DNA of 64,000 nucleotides from Rhizobiales bacterium GAS188 (GTDB lineage: Bacteria; Pseudomonadota; Alphaproteobacteria; Rhizobiales; Beijerinckiaceae), in contig FNSS01000001.1 of assembly GCA_900104855.1 (NCBI GenBank), forward strand, positions 2,604,001-2,668,000, given 5' to 3'. The notes below the pieces were generated by a model. It had not been told where the DNA came from and ran no database searches. It saw nothing but the letters and a program-made list of their open reading frames with translations. A program made the translations under genes and the position numbers. The stretch's first letter is position 1; each line of letters starts with the position of its first letter. This document shows positions 43,160 through 51,520 of this stretch, piece after piece.

Positions 43160-43188
43160 TTGACGTGGGAAAATATCCCACGTATTGG
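43160..43188 (+). promoter_or_regulatory. Candidate glycosyltransferase promoter with embedded operator 2
   Basis: TTGACG (43160-43165) and TATTGG (43183-43188) are spaced by 17 bp, a plausible -35/-10 pair for the glycosyltransferase gene starting at 43220. The palindrome GTGGGA-AAATA-TCCCAC (43165-43181) fills the spacer. A repressor bound there would occlude polymerase. Confidence 0.55.
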
Positions 43189-43219
43189 ATTGAGCGGTTT
43201 TGTCCCGCAGGAGTGCTTC

Positions 43220-45547
43220 GTGGACCGCCTCAGCTCAATGTCGACCTCTTCCGCCGCGACCGATTCCCTGCGCTGCGCTCCACTCCCGGCGAAGTCCTTC
43301 GAAGGCGCTCGTTTCTTCCGTCCGGAGGGGCGCCCGGCCGATGCGGCCTCTTCGGCGGAGGCGCGCGCTGGATCGACGGCGGTGGAGCGCAGGCGCTCGT
43401 TGCTCCAGCTGCGTCGATTGGAGGAGAAGCTGGCGCGCGCCAGGGCCGAGAACACTGAGCTCGCTCGTCGCCTCGAGGCGATCGAAACCAGCACCTTCTG
43501 GCGCCTGACCGCTCCGGCGCGCGCGATCCTCGCCCGCTATCCGTTGGCCCGACTGGCCATCCGATCGCCATTCCGCGCCGCCCGTGAGCTGGGTGTATGG
43601 GCCTGGCGAAAATCCAAGGGTCAGTCGGCCGACCGATATGCAAACTGGATCGCCGAGAACGACACCTTGTCGGATGCGGATCGAGGCGACATCCGGATGG
43701 CCATCGCGGCCATGACCGAAAGGCCGACGATCTCGATCGTCATGCCGGTCTTCAACACCCCTCAGCGCTATTTGCGCGAGGCGATCGCATCGGTTCGCGC
43801 GCAGCTCTACCCCAACTGGGAATTGTGCATCGCCGACGATGCCTCGACACAGGCTCATGTCGGGCGCGTGCTCGCCGAATTCGCGTCGGACAAGCGCATC
43901 AAGATCGTTCGACGCGCCCGCAACGGCAATATCTGCGCCGCGAGCAACTCGGCATTGGCGCTCGCCGGCGGAAGCTTCGTCGCCTTGATGGATCACGACG
44001 ATCATCTCCCCGAGCACGCCCTCTACGAGATCGCCGCGGAGATCCTCGCCCATCCGCATGCCGACATCATTTATTCCGACGAAGACCGCATCGACGACAA
44101 GGGGCGGCGATCAAAGCCCTATTTCAAGACCGACTGGAATCCCGAGCTGATGCTCGGCCACAACATGCTCAGCCATCTCGGCGTCTATCGCCGATCGCTG
44201 ATCGAGCGGATCGGGGGCTTTCGCGAGGGCTATGAGGGGAGCCAGGACAATGATCTGGCGCTGAGGGCGGCGGACGCGACGCAGCCCGGAGCCATCCGGC
44301 ACATTCCGGCCATCCTGTATCACTGGCGCAAGCACAAGACCGTCGTGTCCTTCTCCGAGCAGCAGCTCGCCCGTTGCACCGCCGCCGCCCGACGCGCCAT
44401 CGCCGATCATCTCGAACGCCGCGGCCTCGACGCACATGTCGAGCCGCATCCGCAGCTGAGTTCGTGGCATCGCGTCGTCAATGCGGTGCCGGATCGCCAG
44501 CCGCTTGTGTCGGTCATCATTCCGACGCGCGACCGCGCCGACCTGCTGCGGCAATGCCTCGACGGCATCCTGCGGCGGACGGATTACGACCGACTGGAGG
44601 TCATCGTCGTGGACAATGACAGCCGCGACAAGGACACGCGGCAGCTCTTCGCCGAATTAAGATGTGATGCGCGCGTCAAGATCATCTCGGCCGCCGGCCG
44701 GTTCAACTATTCGGCGCTGAACAACACCGCCGCGGCGGCCGCCACCGGCGACGTGTTGCTGCTGCTCAACAACGACATCAAGGTCATCGATCCGGGTTGG
44801 CTCGCCGAGATGGTGTCGCATGCCGTTCGGCCGGACATCGGGGCGGTCGGCGCCAAGCTTCTCTACGACGATCTGCGCCTGCAGCACGGGGGAGTCGTGC
44901 TCGGAGTCGGGGGCGTCGCCAATCATTTCCACAATCTCTTGAGCGATGCGGATCCCGGCTATTTCGGGCGCGCGTTGCTGACCCAGAACGTGTCGGCCGT
45001 CACCGGAGCTTGTCTAGCGATACGCCGGTCCCTGTTCGAGAAGGTCCGCGGCCTCGACGAGGAAAACCTGCCGGTCACGTTCAACGATGTGGATCTGTGC
45101 CTGAAGCTCCTCGACGCCGGATACCGCAATATATGGACGCCGCATGCCAGGCTCTACCATCTGGAATCCGCCTCTCGTGGATCGGATACCACTCCGGAGA
45201 AGAGAAAACGCTTCCTCCGAGAGGCCGAATACATGGTCGAACGCTGGCAGCACCGGTTGATCCAAGACGAATTCTATAACGTGAACTTCTCTCTCGCGAA
45301 TGGGAATTTCGAGCTCGGATCGTCCGTGCGGCGCCTCCGGCCATGGAAGAGGGCCGCCGCCCAGGTCTCGGCGCAAGTCTCCGCTCAACTCTCGCAGCAT
45401 CACCCGACATGCGACGGAGCGGGTGGCGAGGACGGCCCCGACATCAATCGGCGCGCGGCGCCGACGCTGACCGGAACGAGGGCGCCGGCGTCATTACGCG
45501 CGCCCCTTGGCAGGAGAGACGAAAATGCCTTCGACATCGAGCACTGA
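43220..45547 (+). CDS. Two-domain family-2 glycosyltransferase with N-terminal coiled coil
   Basis: A 775-residue cytoplasmic protein. A low-complexity N-terminus leads to a coiled coil (about residues 55-95, LLQLRRLEEKLARARAENTELARRLEAIE). GT2 domain 1 starts near 170 (TISIVMPVFNTPQRYLREAIASVRAQ) with ADDAST and MDHDDHLPEHAL metal and sugar-nucleotide motifs. GT2 domain 2 starts near 430 (LVSVIIPTRDRADLLRQCLDGI) with VDNDSRDKDT and LLNNDIKVIDPGWL. This layout is typical of O-antigen or exopolysaccharide sugar transferases. Start choice: GTG at 43220 with GCAGGAG seven bases upstream; ATG at 43238 is an alternative. The C-terminal about 50 residues are disordered. Confidence 0.9.
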   Translation: MDRLSSMSTSSAATDSLRCAPLPAKSFEGARFFRPEGRPADAASSAEARAGSTAVERRRSLLQLRRLEEKLARARAENTELARRLEAIETSTFWRLTAPARAILARYPLARLAIRSPFRAARELGVWAWRKSKGQSADRYANWIAENDTLSDADRGDIRMAIAAMTERPTISIVMPVFNTPQRYLREAIASVRAQLYPNWELCIADDASTQAHVGRVLAEFASDKRIKIVRRARNGNICAASNSALALAGGSFVALMDHDDHLPEHALYEIAAEILAHPHADIIYSDEDRIDDKGRRSKPYFKTDWNPELMLGHNMLSHLGVYRRSLIERIGGFREGYEGSQDNDLALRAADATQPGAIRHIPAILYHWRKHKTVVSFSEQQLARCTAAARRAIADHLERRGLDAHVEPHPQLSSWHRVVNAVPDRQPLVSVIIPTRDRADLLRQCLDGILRRTDYDRLEVIVVDNDSRDKDTRQLFAELRCDARVKIISAAGRFNYSALNNTAAAAATGDVLLLLNNDIKVIDPGWLAEMVSHAVRPDIGAVGAKLLYDDLRLQHGGVVLGVGGVANHFHNLLSDADPGYFGRALLTQNVSAVTGACLAIRRSLFEKVRGLDEENLPVTFNDVDLCLKLLDAGYRNIWTPHARLYHLESASRGSDTTPEKRKRFLREAEYMVERWQHRLIQDEFYNVNFSLANGNFELGSSVRRLRPWKRAAAQVSAQVSAQLSQHHPTCDGAGGEDGPDINRRAAPTLTGTRAPASLRAPLGRRDENAFDIEH

Positions 45548-45974
45548 CGCGCGTTGCTTCTCCGGGATCGAATACCGGACGAGCGCGAGCCGAGCCGAAT
45601 TCGCGGGAACGGTCGCGGTTCTGCGGCAGCCGCGACTGCCGCCTCGTCCACGCCCGAAGGTGCCTTTGGTGCACAGCCTTGTCGACACCGGCGACGACCA
45701 TGCCGCCTCACTCTCACATCGTTCGTCGACGGCCCGGACGCCGAGCCATCCGCTCCTGCGTCGGATTGTGGAGATCCTCCTCGTCGCGTTCGTCTGCGTC
45801 TGCGCCGCCTTTGTCATCTGGCTCAGCCAGGACGATGCGAGCTGCGGCCCCAAGCTCTTCCGCGACCCGGTCACAGGCCGCATGACGAGCTACGGGACGC
45901 AGGAGAGCCGCAAGCAGCAAATCCTTTGCGCTCGCCTGGGCTATCCTGACTCGATTGCGGTGCCTGTGGAATGA
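45525..45974 (+). CDS. Hypothetical single-span membrane protein
   Basis: A 149-residue protein overlapping the end of the glycosyltransferase gene by 23 bp, with AGGAGAGACG before the ATG. The first about 80 residues are basic and low complexity. One membrane span follows (VEILLVAFVCVCAAFVIWL, about residues 84-102). The short C-terminal part DASCGPKLFRDPVTGRMTSYGTQESRKQQILCARLGYP holds two cysteines and faces outward by the positive-inside rule. Likely co-transcribed with the glycosyltransferase. No family recognised. Confidence 0.6.
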   Translation: MPSTSSTDARCFSGIEYRTSASRAEFAGTVAVLRQPRLPPRPRPKVPLVHSLVDTGDDHAASLSHRSSTARTPSHPLLRRIVEILLVAFVCVCAAFVIWLSQDDASCGPKLFRDPVTGRMTSYGTQESRKQQILCARLGYPDSIAVPVE

Positions 45975-46022
45975 GGGGGGTATGGCACCAGGGTCAGCCC
46001 CTTGCGCCAACGCGCTTTCCCC

Positions 46023-47621
46023 TCACTTGCCGCTGATCATCGCCTTGGCTTCGCTCCGCAAGGCGGCGCGCGACGCATCGCGCGTGTAGAACATGTGGCC
46101 GCCGGGATAGACGAACAGCCTGACGCGGTCGGCCGAGCCGTAGATGGGGAGCTGATCGAGCGCGAGCTTCGAGCCGAAATAGGGTGTCACGAGATCGAAG
46201 AGCCCGTGGGCCACGATCACCTTCAGCTTCGGATCGAGCGCCAGCGCCTGGCGCAGATCGGTCAGCGATTCCGGCGGGCTGATGCCTCGCCCCCAATCCC
46301 AAGCGCCGTTGACGGCTTCACTCAACAATTCATAGTGGCCGTCGGGCTTCCAGTTGAGCCGCTGCTGATAGAGATCGATGATGGCGCTGGTCACCGGAGC
46401 CGTCAGGGCATCGGTCAGCGGATCTTCAAAATCGCTGGTGTAGTCGTTGGGGAAAGGGTCATAGCCTTTCTGCGTCGCGTCATAGGCGCTGGTCACTTTG
46501 CCCTGGCGCTGGTCGAGCTCGCGCCGGAAAGCCGCCGCGGGGATCTGCGCCGCGAGACGGCGCACCAGGGTGCGGTCGAGCCCGGTCAGCGACGCGACCT
46601 TGTCGCTCATCCGCTCGAGTGCCTCAGTGTCGCCCCTGCCCTTCATCAGGTCGAGCAGATAATCGGTCGCCGCATAGCGCTCGACGTCCTGCATGTCGGC
46701 GCGGCTGACCGGGCCCTTGGCGTCGCGGGCGACCGCCGCCATGGTCGGCAGGCGCCCCACATTCTGGAGGAGGCTCGAACCCTGGAACTCGCGGAAGTCG
46801 AGCACGGGCGAGACCAGGATCAGGCCGTCGATGCCGACGCCCTGGCGGGTTTGCAGGTTCCAGACGACACGCGGCCCGCGGATGCCGCCATAGCTCTCGC
46901 CCAAGAGGTATTTCGGCGAGGCCATGCGGCCGGCCTGCTCGAGCCATCGCCTGATGAGGACCGCGTTCGCGGTGATATCGCCAGCGACCGAGTAGAAGCG
47001 CTTGCGCACATCGTCGCCGCTGGCGACGAAGCGGCTATAGCCGGTGCCGGCCGGGTCGATGAAGACGAGATCGGTGAAGTCGAGCCAGGTTTCGGCGTTG
47101 GCGATCAATGTGGGGGGCGCCGAGGGATAGGCCGCCTCCGGGCTCATCGCCACCCGCCAGGGCCCGGCGGCGCCGAGCTGCAGCCAGGCCGAAGCGGAGC
47201 CCGGACCGCCATTGAACACGAAGGTGACCGGGCGCGAGGCTGCTGTCGCTCCGTCGAGCTGATAGGCCGTATAGGCGATATCGGCCTGCGGATCGCCCTT
47301 GCCGTCATAGAGCCGGATCGAGCCCGCGGTCGCCTGGAAGCTGAGCGTGCGGTCCGGCAGGACGAGCGTCTGCTTGGTGGCGGAATCGGGCGGCAGGCGA
47401 TGCAGCTCGGCAGCCTGCGATGCGCTCGCCGCCGCACCGCGTCCCGGCGCAGCGCGCCCCTCCGGCCGCTCACCGGCGGGCGCTGCTGGAGCAGCCGACG
47501 AAGACGCGGGAGGCGTGGCGACGGGTTGGGATTCCTGCGCGAGTGCCATCGGTGACAGTGCGAGCAGCATTGCACTCGCCACGAGGCCGATGCGACAGGT
47601 CACGCCGAAAGAGAGGGCCAT
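46023..47621 (-). CDS. Secreted serine carboxypeptidase, peptidase S10 family
   Basis: A 532-residue exported alpha/beta-hydrolase. The signal peptide (MALSFGVTCRIGLVASAMLLALSPMALA) is followed by a Pro/Ala-rich linker to about residue 75. S10 features: FVFNGGPGSASAWLQLGAAGPW, FIDPAGTGYSRF, nucleophile Ser243 in GESYGGIRGPR, Asp in VAHGLFDLVTPYFGS and His in VYPGGHMFYTR, completing the triad. It removes C-terminal residues from peptides in the periplasm. GGAGAAATCG precedes the start; a 33-codon extension is open but unsupported. Confidence 0.94.
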   Translation of the reverse strand: MALSFGVTCRIGLVASAMLLALSPMALAQESQPVATPPASSSAAPAAPAGERPEGRAAPGRGAAASASQAAELHRLPPDSATKQTLVLPDRTLSFQATAGSIRLYDGKGDPQADIAYTAYQLDGATAASRPVTFVFNGGPGSASAWLQLGAAGPWRVAMSPEAAYPSAPPTLIANAETWLDFTDLVFIDPAGTGYSRFVASGDDVRKRFYSVAGDITANAVLIRRWLEQAGRMASPKYLLGESYGGIRGPRVVWNLQTRQGVGIDGLILVSPVLDFREFQGSSLLQNVGRLPTMAAVARDAKGPVSRADMQDVERYAATDYLLDLMKGRGDTEALERMSDKVASLTGLDRTLVRRLAAQIPAAAFRRELDQRQGKVTSAYDATQKGYDPFPNDYTSDFEDPLTDALTAPVTSAIIDLYQQRLNWKPDGHYELLSEAVNGAWDWGRGISPPESLTDLRQALALDPKLKVIVAHGLFDLVTPYFGSKLALDQLPIYGSADRVRLFVYPGGHMFYTRDASRAALRSEAKAMISGK

Positions 47622-47768
47622 CGATTTCTCCGCTGCATATCCTCGCCGGCGAAGCCCCCGCGAAATCCGGCACTGCACCCCGCAGCCATTATCGCGCGAA
47701 AGCCGCGTGGCGTCTCTCATCGCGAAAGATCATGACGCGAATGTGAGGCGAGCGACGAGGCCGCCGCA

Positions 47769-47852
47769 TGGGACAGCGACCGTCTCGGCCACCCTTCTTC
47801 CCAGCGCCGGCCTCGCCGTTCCCAAGAGCGGGCGGGGACGCCCGCGGTCCCA
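47769..47852 (+). repeat. Two-hairpin REP/BIME-like element, copy 4
   Basis: Starts TGGGACAGCGACCGTCTCGG and ends GCCCGCGGTCCCA, with one extra G in the second hairpin (GCGGGCGGGGACGCCCGC). Confidence 0.8.
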
Positions 47853-47874
47853 TGGCGCAACACCCCACCATGGC

Positions 47875-47891
47875 GCTGACTTTTGGTCAGC
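47875..47891 (+). promoter_or_regulatory. Palindrome upstream of the SIMPL gene
   Basis: GCTGAC-TTTTG-GTCAGC has perfect 6-bp arms and a 5-bp spacer, the size of a dimeric repressor site. It lies 55 bp before the SIMPL start. It may equally be a hairpin in the leader. Confidence 0.35.
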
Positions 47892-47945
47892 TGTTCGACA
47901 CATTCAGATGCCGATATAGGGGTGTCGATCCACACGGAGCCCGCC

Positions 47946-48677
47946 ATGCGCAAAGCCGTAATCGCCCTTTCGATCCTCGCCGCGACGCTGACGTCCCTCG
48001 GGGCTCGGGCGCAGCCTGCCGTGATGGCGCAAGCGTCGGGCCGACCCGTGCTGACAGTCGAAGGAAACGGCCGGGCCGAGGCGAAACCCGATCAGGCTCG
48101 CCTCTCGGCGAGCGTCTCGGGGAAGGCAGCGACGCTCGAGGCCGCGGTCGAAGCGAGCCAGAATGTCGCGACGCGCGCCGAGGCGCTCCTACAATCGCTC
48201 AAAGGGGAGGGTCTCGAGGTCGAAAGGAGCAATTTCAGCCTCGCCGAAAGCCGTCCGCCCTATCCGGTGCCGGGCGCTCCCCAAGCGGCGCCGCCTACGC
48301 CCTCATACACCGCGACGACCACCTATTCCTTGAAGATCGGCAAGCTCGATCGACTGAACGCCGTCATCGGCAAGCTCGCCGCCTCTGGCCTCGTCGAGAT
48401 GCATGCGGTCTCGTTCAGCCTGCTGGACGAACGGAACGTTCTCGACGAAGCACGGCGCAAGGCCGTCGCGGATGCGGGCCATCAGGCCCAAACGCTCGCC
48501 GACGCCGCCGGTGTCCGGCTCGACGAGATCGTCACCATATCAAACACGAGGGCGACGCCGCGGAGCTTCGCGGCGGCCGGCATGGCGGCCCCTCAATCCG
48601 TCGAAATTGTCCCGCCGGATACGCTCGGCTTCGACGCCTCGGTCGTTATGAGCTGGCACATCTCGTCGAGGCCGTGA
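47946..48677 (+). CDS. SIMPL (DUF541) domain exported protein
   Basis: A 243-residue protein with signal peptide MRKAVIALSILAATLTSLGARA. The SIMPL/DUF541 domain begins VLTVEGNGRAEAKPDQARLSASVSGKAATLEAAVEASQ and ends DASVVMSWHI. The domain is found in signalling and envelope proteins (e.g. E. coli YggE, linked to oxidative stress); its biochemical role is not established. CACGGAGCCCGCC precedes the start. It is convergent with hrcA. Confidence 0.9.
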   Translation: MRKAVIALSILAATLTSLGARAQPAVMAQASGRPVLTVEGNGRAEAKPDQARLSASVSGKAATLEAAVEASQNVATRAEALLQSLKGEGLEVERSNFSLAESRPPYPVPGAPQAAPPTPSYTATTTYSLKIGKLDRLNAVIGKLAASGLVEMHAVSFSLLDERNVLDEARRKAVADAGHQAQTLADAAGVRLDEIVTISNTRATPRSFAAAGMAAPQSVEIVPPDTLGFDASVVMSWHISSRP

Positions 48678-48696
48678 TTGGGAAGCGCCGGCTCCC

Positions 48697-49779
48697 TCAC
48701 CTGCCTCTATCGATCAGCGCCGACACGACCTTGGCGGTGTAGTCGACCATCGGGATGATGCGGGCATAGTTCAGCCTTGTGGGGCCGATCACGCCCAAAA
48801 CGCCGACGATCTTCTCATGGCCGATCTTGAAAGGGGCCGCGATCATCGTGGAGCCCGAGAGCGAGAACAGCTTGTTCTCGGAGCCTATGAAGATGCGCAC
48901 GCCTTCGCCGTCCTCGGCCCGCGCCAGGAGGTCGACGACTTCCCGCTGCGTCTCGAGATCGGCGAGCAGCAGCCGCACCCGCTCGAGATCCTCGGTTGCC
49001 TTCAGATCCTCGAGGAGATTGGCCTGGCCGCGCACGAATAATTGCCGCCCGTCCCCATCGCCGGCCCAGCTCGCCAGCCCCGCTTCGATCAGGCCCGCCG
49101 TCAGCGCGTCGATCTCGCGCTCGACCGCGGCGCGCGAATTCTGCAGATCGGCGCGCAGCTCGGCGAGGGTCTTGCCGAGGATACGGGCGTTGAGGAAATT
49201 CGTGGCCTCGGTCAAGGCGGAGGCCGGAAGGCCCGGCGGCAGGGCGACCACACGATTCTCGACCGAACCGTCATCCGAGACCAGCACCACCAGGGCGCGC
49301 CGCGGCTCGAGCTGCACGAACTCCACATGCTTGAGCCGCGTATTGTTCTTGGTGGTCACCACGACGCCCGCGCCGCGCGACATCCCCGACAAGAGCTGCG
49401 AAGCGTCGCGCAGCACCGCATCCAAGGTGCGGTCCTGCGACTTCGCCCTCACCTCGACATCGATACGGGCCCGGTCCTCGCTCGACAGGTCGCCGACCTC
49501 GAGCAGCGCATCGACGAAGAAGCGCATGCCGAGCTCGGTCGGCAGCCGGCCGGCGCTCGCATGCGGCGAATAGATGAGGCCGGTCGCCTCGAGATCGGCC
49601 ATGACGTTGCGGACGCTCGCCGGCGACAAGGTCATCGGGATCAGTCGCGACAGATTGCGCGAGCCGACCGGCTCGCCCGTCGCGAGATAGGCTTCGACGA
49701 TCTGGCGGAAGATCTCGCGCGAGCGCTCGTTCAGATCGACGATGGCGCGCGCCGGCGCCTGTGACGCCTGGTTCGTCAT
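48697..49779 (-). CDS. hrcA: Heat-inducible transcription repressor HrcA
   Basis: A 360-residue HrcA. The N-terminal winged HTH reads [70 protein letters not shown]. The GAF-like domain and conserved C-terminus ([46 protein letters not shown]) follow. HrcA represses groESL and other heat-shock genes at CIRCE elements, with GroEL as co-factor. No CIRCE is visible in this window. It is usually followed by grpE; here it ends a transcript with an SDR gene 16 bp upstream. Confidence 0.97.
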   Translation of the reverse strand: MTNQASQAPARAIVDLNERSREIFRQIVEAYLATGEPVGSRNLSRLIPMTLSPASVRNVMADLEATGLIYSPHASAGRLPTELGMRFFVDALLEVGDLSSEDRARIDVEVRAKSQDRTLDAVLRDASQLLSGMSRGAGVVVTTKNNTRLKHVEFVQLEPRRALVVLVSDDGSVENRVVALPPGLPASALTEATNFLNARILGKTLAELRADLQNSRAAVEREIDALTAGLIEAGLASWAGDGDGRQLFVRGQANLLEDLKATEDLERVRLLLADLETQREVVDLLARAEDGEGVRIFIGSENKLFSLSGSTMIAAPFKIGHEKIVGVLGVIGPTRLNYARIIPMVDYTAKVVSALIDRGR

Positions 49780-49795
49780 CGGCGTTGCGCGCCGC

Positions 49796-50545
49796 TCAAT
49801 AGGTGGCCCGCCCGCCCGACAGGTCGAACACGGCTCCGGTCGAGAATGAGCATTCTTCGCTGGCGAGCCAGGCGATCATGGCCGCCATCTCCTCCACCAG
49901 GCCGAAACGCCCGATCGGGATCTTGGAGAGCATGAAATCGATATGTTCCTGCTTCATCTGAGCGAAAATCGGCGTCTTGACCGCGGCCGGCGTCACACAA
50001 TTGACCCGGATGCCGGTCTTGGCGAGCTCCTTGCCGAGCGATTTCGTGAGCCCGATGACGGCGGCCTTGCTGGCGCTATAGGCGGAGGCATTAGGATTGC
50101 CCTCCTTACCGGCGACCGAGGCGATATTCACGATCCGCCCGTAATCCTTGACCCGCATATGGGGGATGGCGGCCCTGATGCAATAGAACATGGCGTGCAC
50201 GTTGACGTCGAAGACCTGCTTCCAATCCTCGATCGGATAGTCGGCGAGCGCCACATTCGGCCCGGTGATGCCGGCGCTGGTGACCAGGATGTCGATGCCG
50301 CCGAGCGCCGTCGCAGTCTGATGCGCAACCCGCTCGACCGCCGCCGGGTCGGCGAGATCGAGGGCGAGCCCCTGCGCGGCGGCCCCCAGCTTCCCGACCA
50401 GCTCCTGCAGACGCTCCGCGTCGCGATCCCAGAGGCTGACGCGCGCCCCTTCGGCGATGAGCCGCTCAGCCACCGCAAGGCCGATGCCCGAGGCAGCGCC
50501 CGTGACCACCGCATTGCGGCCCTTGAAGCGTGCAGCGTCGATCAT
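49796..50545 (-). CDS. Short-chain dehydrogenase/reductase, 3-oxoacyl-ACP-reductase-like
   Basis: A 249-residue classical SDR. The Rossmann motif [15 protein letters not shown] is at residues 16-30, then [29 protein letters not shown] with the catalytic Ser near, and YSASK with catalytic Tyr and Lys. The C-terminal [22 protein letters not shown] is typical of FabG-like oxidoreductases. GGAGAGCCTGA precedes the start. It lies between the epimerase and hrcA on one strand, suggesting sugar-alcohol oxidation, but the substrate is unknown. Confidence 0.93.
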   Translation of the reverse strand: MIDAARFKGRNAVVTGAASGIGLAVAERLIAEGARVSLWDRDAERLQELVGKLGAAAQGLALDLADPAAVERVAHQTATALGGIDILVTSAGITGPNVALADYPIEDWKQVFDVNVHAMFYCIRAAIPHMRVKDYGRIVNIASVAGKEGNPNASAYSASKAAVIGLTKSLGKELAKTGIRVNCVTPAAVKTPIFAQMKQEHIDFMLSKIPIGRFGLVEEMAAMIAWLASEECSFSTGAVFDLSGGRATY

Positions 50546-50585
50546 TCAGGCTCTCCGTCTGGTCTCACTGGCGTTTGCTCGGCGT

Positions 50586-51467
50586 CTATCGCGCCGAACG
50601 CCAGCTATAGGTCACGCCGTGGCGCGCGCTCGCATCGGCCTCGAGAACGCGCATCGACGGCTTGTCGAAAATGTCGCCCTCGAAGCCTTCCGGATCGCTA
50701 TGCCCGGTCCAGCATTCGACGCACAGGAATGGCGCGCCGGGCTTCGTCCACAGCGCCACATGGGGAAAATCCTCGACCGAGATGGCGATCGCTTCGCCGC
50801 TGCCATTCTCGAAGGCGACATCCGTGCTCGCGGCGTCGAGGAAGCACAACGCGTCATTGGCGAACAGCTCGGAGGTGAGCTTCAGCGTGCGGCCATCGAG
50901 TGGCAGCTCGCGACGCCGCGCCGAGATCAGCCCGCCCGGCGCGATCACCGGCACCTGGCGCGAGACTTCACGGCCGAAGACGATGCGGTGGTCCTCGCGC
51001 CGTCCTCCGGCGAGCGGCCAGGCGAAGCCCGGATGCAGCCCCAGCGCATAGGGCATCGGCTCCTTGCCGCGATTCTGCACAGTGAAACTCGCCGAAAGCG
51101 TCGTCTCGTCGAGGCGATAATCGACGCTCAGCTCGAAACCGAATGGGTAGAGGGCGCGGGTCGCTTCATTGTCGGTGAGGCGCAAGCTCGCGCTCACCGG
51201 TGTTTGCGACAGGAGTTCGAATGTCTGCCTGGCGGCGAAGCCGTGCAAGGCGAGCGGATGGCGCTTGCCTTTGATGCGCATCTCGCCATTGCGCGTCCAG
51301 CCAACGACCGGGAACAGGATCGGGCTTCTCTGTCCCCACCAGGCCGGATCGCCCGACCAGAGCAGAGAGCGGCCGCCGACCAGCCAATCCTGCGGCTCGG
51401 CCCCAAGCCGGGAGATCGAGGCTGAGGAGGATGCGGTCGCCAGCCTGACGAGCAGTTCATCCGTCAC
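50586..51467 (-). CDS. Aldose 1-epimerase family protein
   Basis: A 293-residue galactose-mutarotase-fold enzyme. Substrate and catalytic positions visible: HGFAARQTFELL (His), PYALGLHPGFAWPL (His), and APFLCVECWTGHSDPEG (Glu general base). ISRLGAEPQDWLVGGRSLLWSGDPAWWGQRSPILFPVVG is the N-terminal signature of the LacX/YeaD-like branch. It interconverts sugar anomers. It opens a same-strand group with the SDR and hrcA (40- and 16-bp gaps). Its start lies inside a 20-bp tandem repeat. Confidence 0.92.
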   Translation of the reverse strand: MTDELLVRLATASSSASISRLGAEPQDWLVGGRSLLWSGDPAWWGQRSPILFPVVGWTRNGEMRIKGKRHPLALHGFAARQTFELLSQTPVSASLRLTDNEATRALYPFGFELSVDYRLDETTLSASFTVQNRGKEPMPYALGLHPGFAWPLAGGRREDHRIVFGREVSRQVPVIAPGGLISARRRELPLDGRTLKLTSELFANDALCFLDAASTDVAFENGSGEAIAISVEDFPHVALWTKPGAPFLCVECWTGHSDPEGFEGDIFDKPSMRVLEADASARHGVTYSWRSAR

Positions 51468-51520
51468 GCGGTGAAGTCCTGCGTCACGCGGCCAAATCCT
51501 GTCTCACGCCGCGAAGTCCT
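51461..51520. repeat. 20-bp tandem repeat x3 at the ABC ATPase/epimerase junction
   Basis: Three imperfect 20-bp units (CCGTCACGCGGTGAAGTCCT, GCGTCACGCGGCCAAATCCT, GTCTCACGCCGCGAAGTCCT) span the last codons of the ABC ATPase gene, its stop and the epimerase start. On the coding strand each unit has AGGA and GTGA, so the gene end (DFAA-stop) and a ribosome-site-like AGGA were multiplied. Confidence 0.7.

Larger units (their letters stand above)
47622..47945. other. Divergent intergenic region with a REP element and a palindrome
   Basis: About 325 bp between divergent genes, without a gene. It holds REP copy 4 (47769-47852) and the palindrome GCTGAC-TTTTG-GTCAGC (47875-47891), the latter 55 bp upstream of the SIMPL gene start. 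Confidence 0.5.

Noticed and set aside
48697..49900. CIRCE element near hrcA
   Set aside because: I looked for TTAGCACTC-N9-GAGTGCTAA around hrcA and in promoter regions and saw none.
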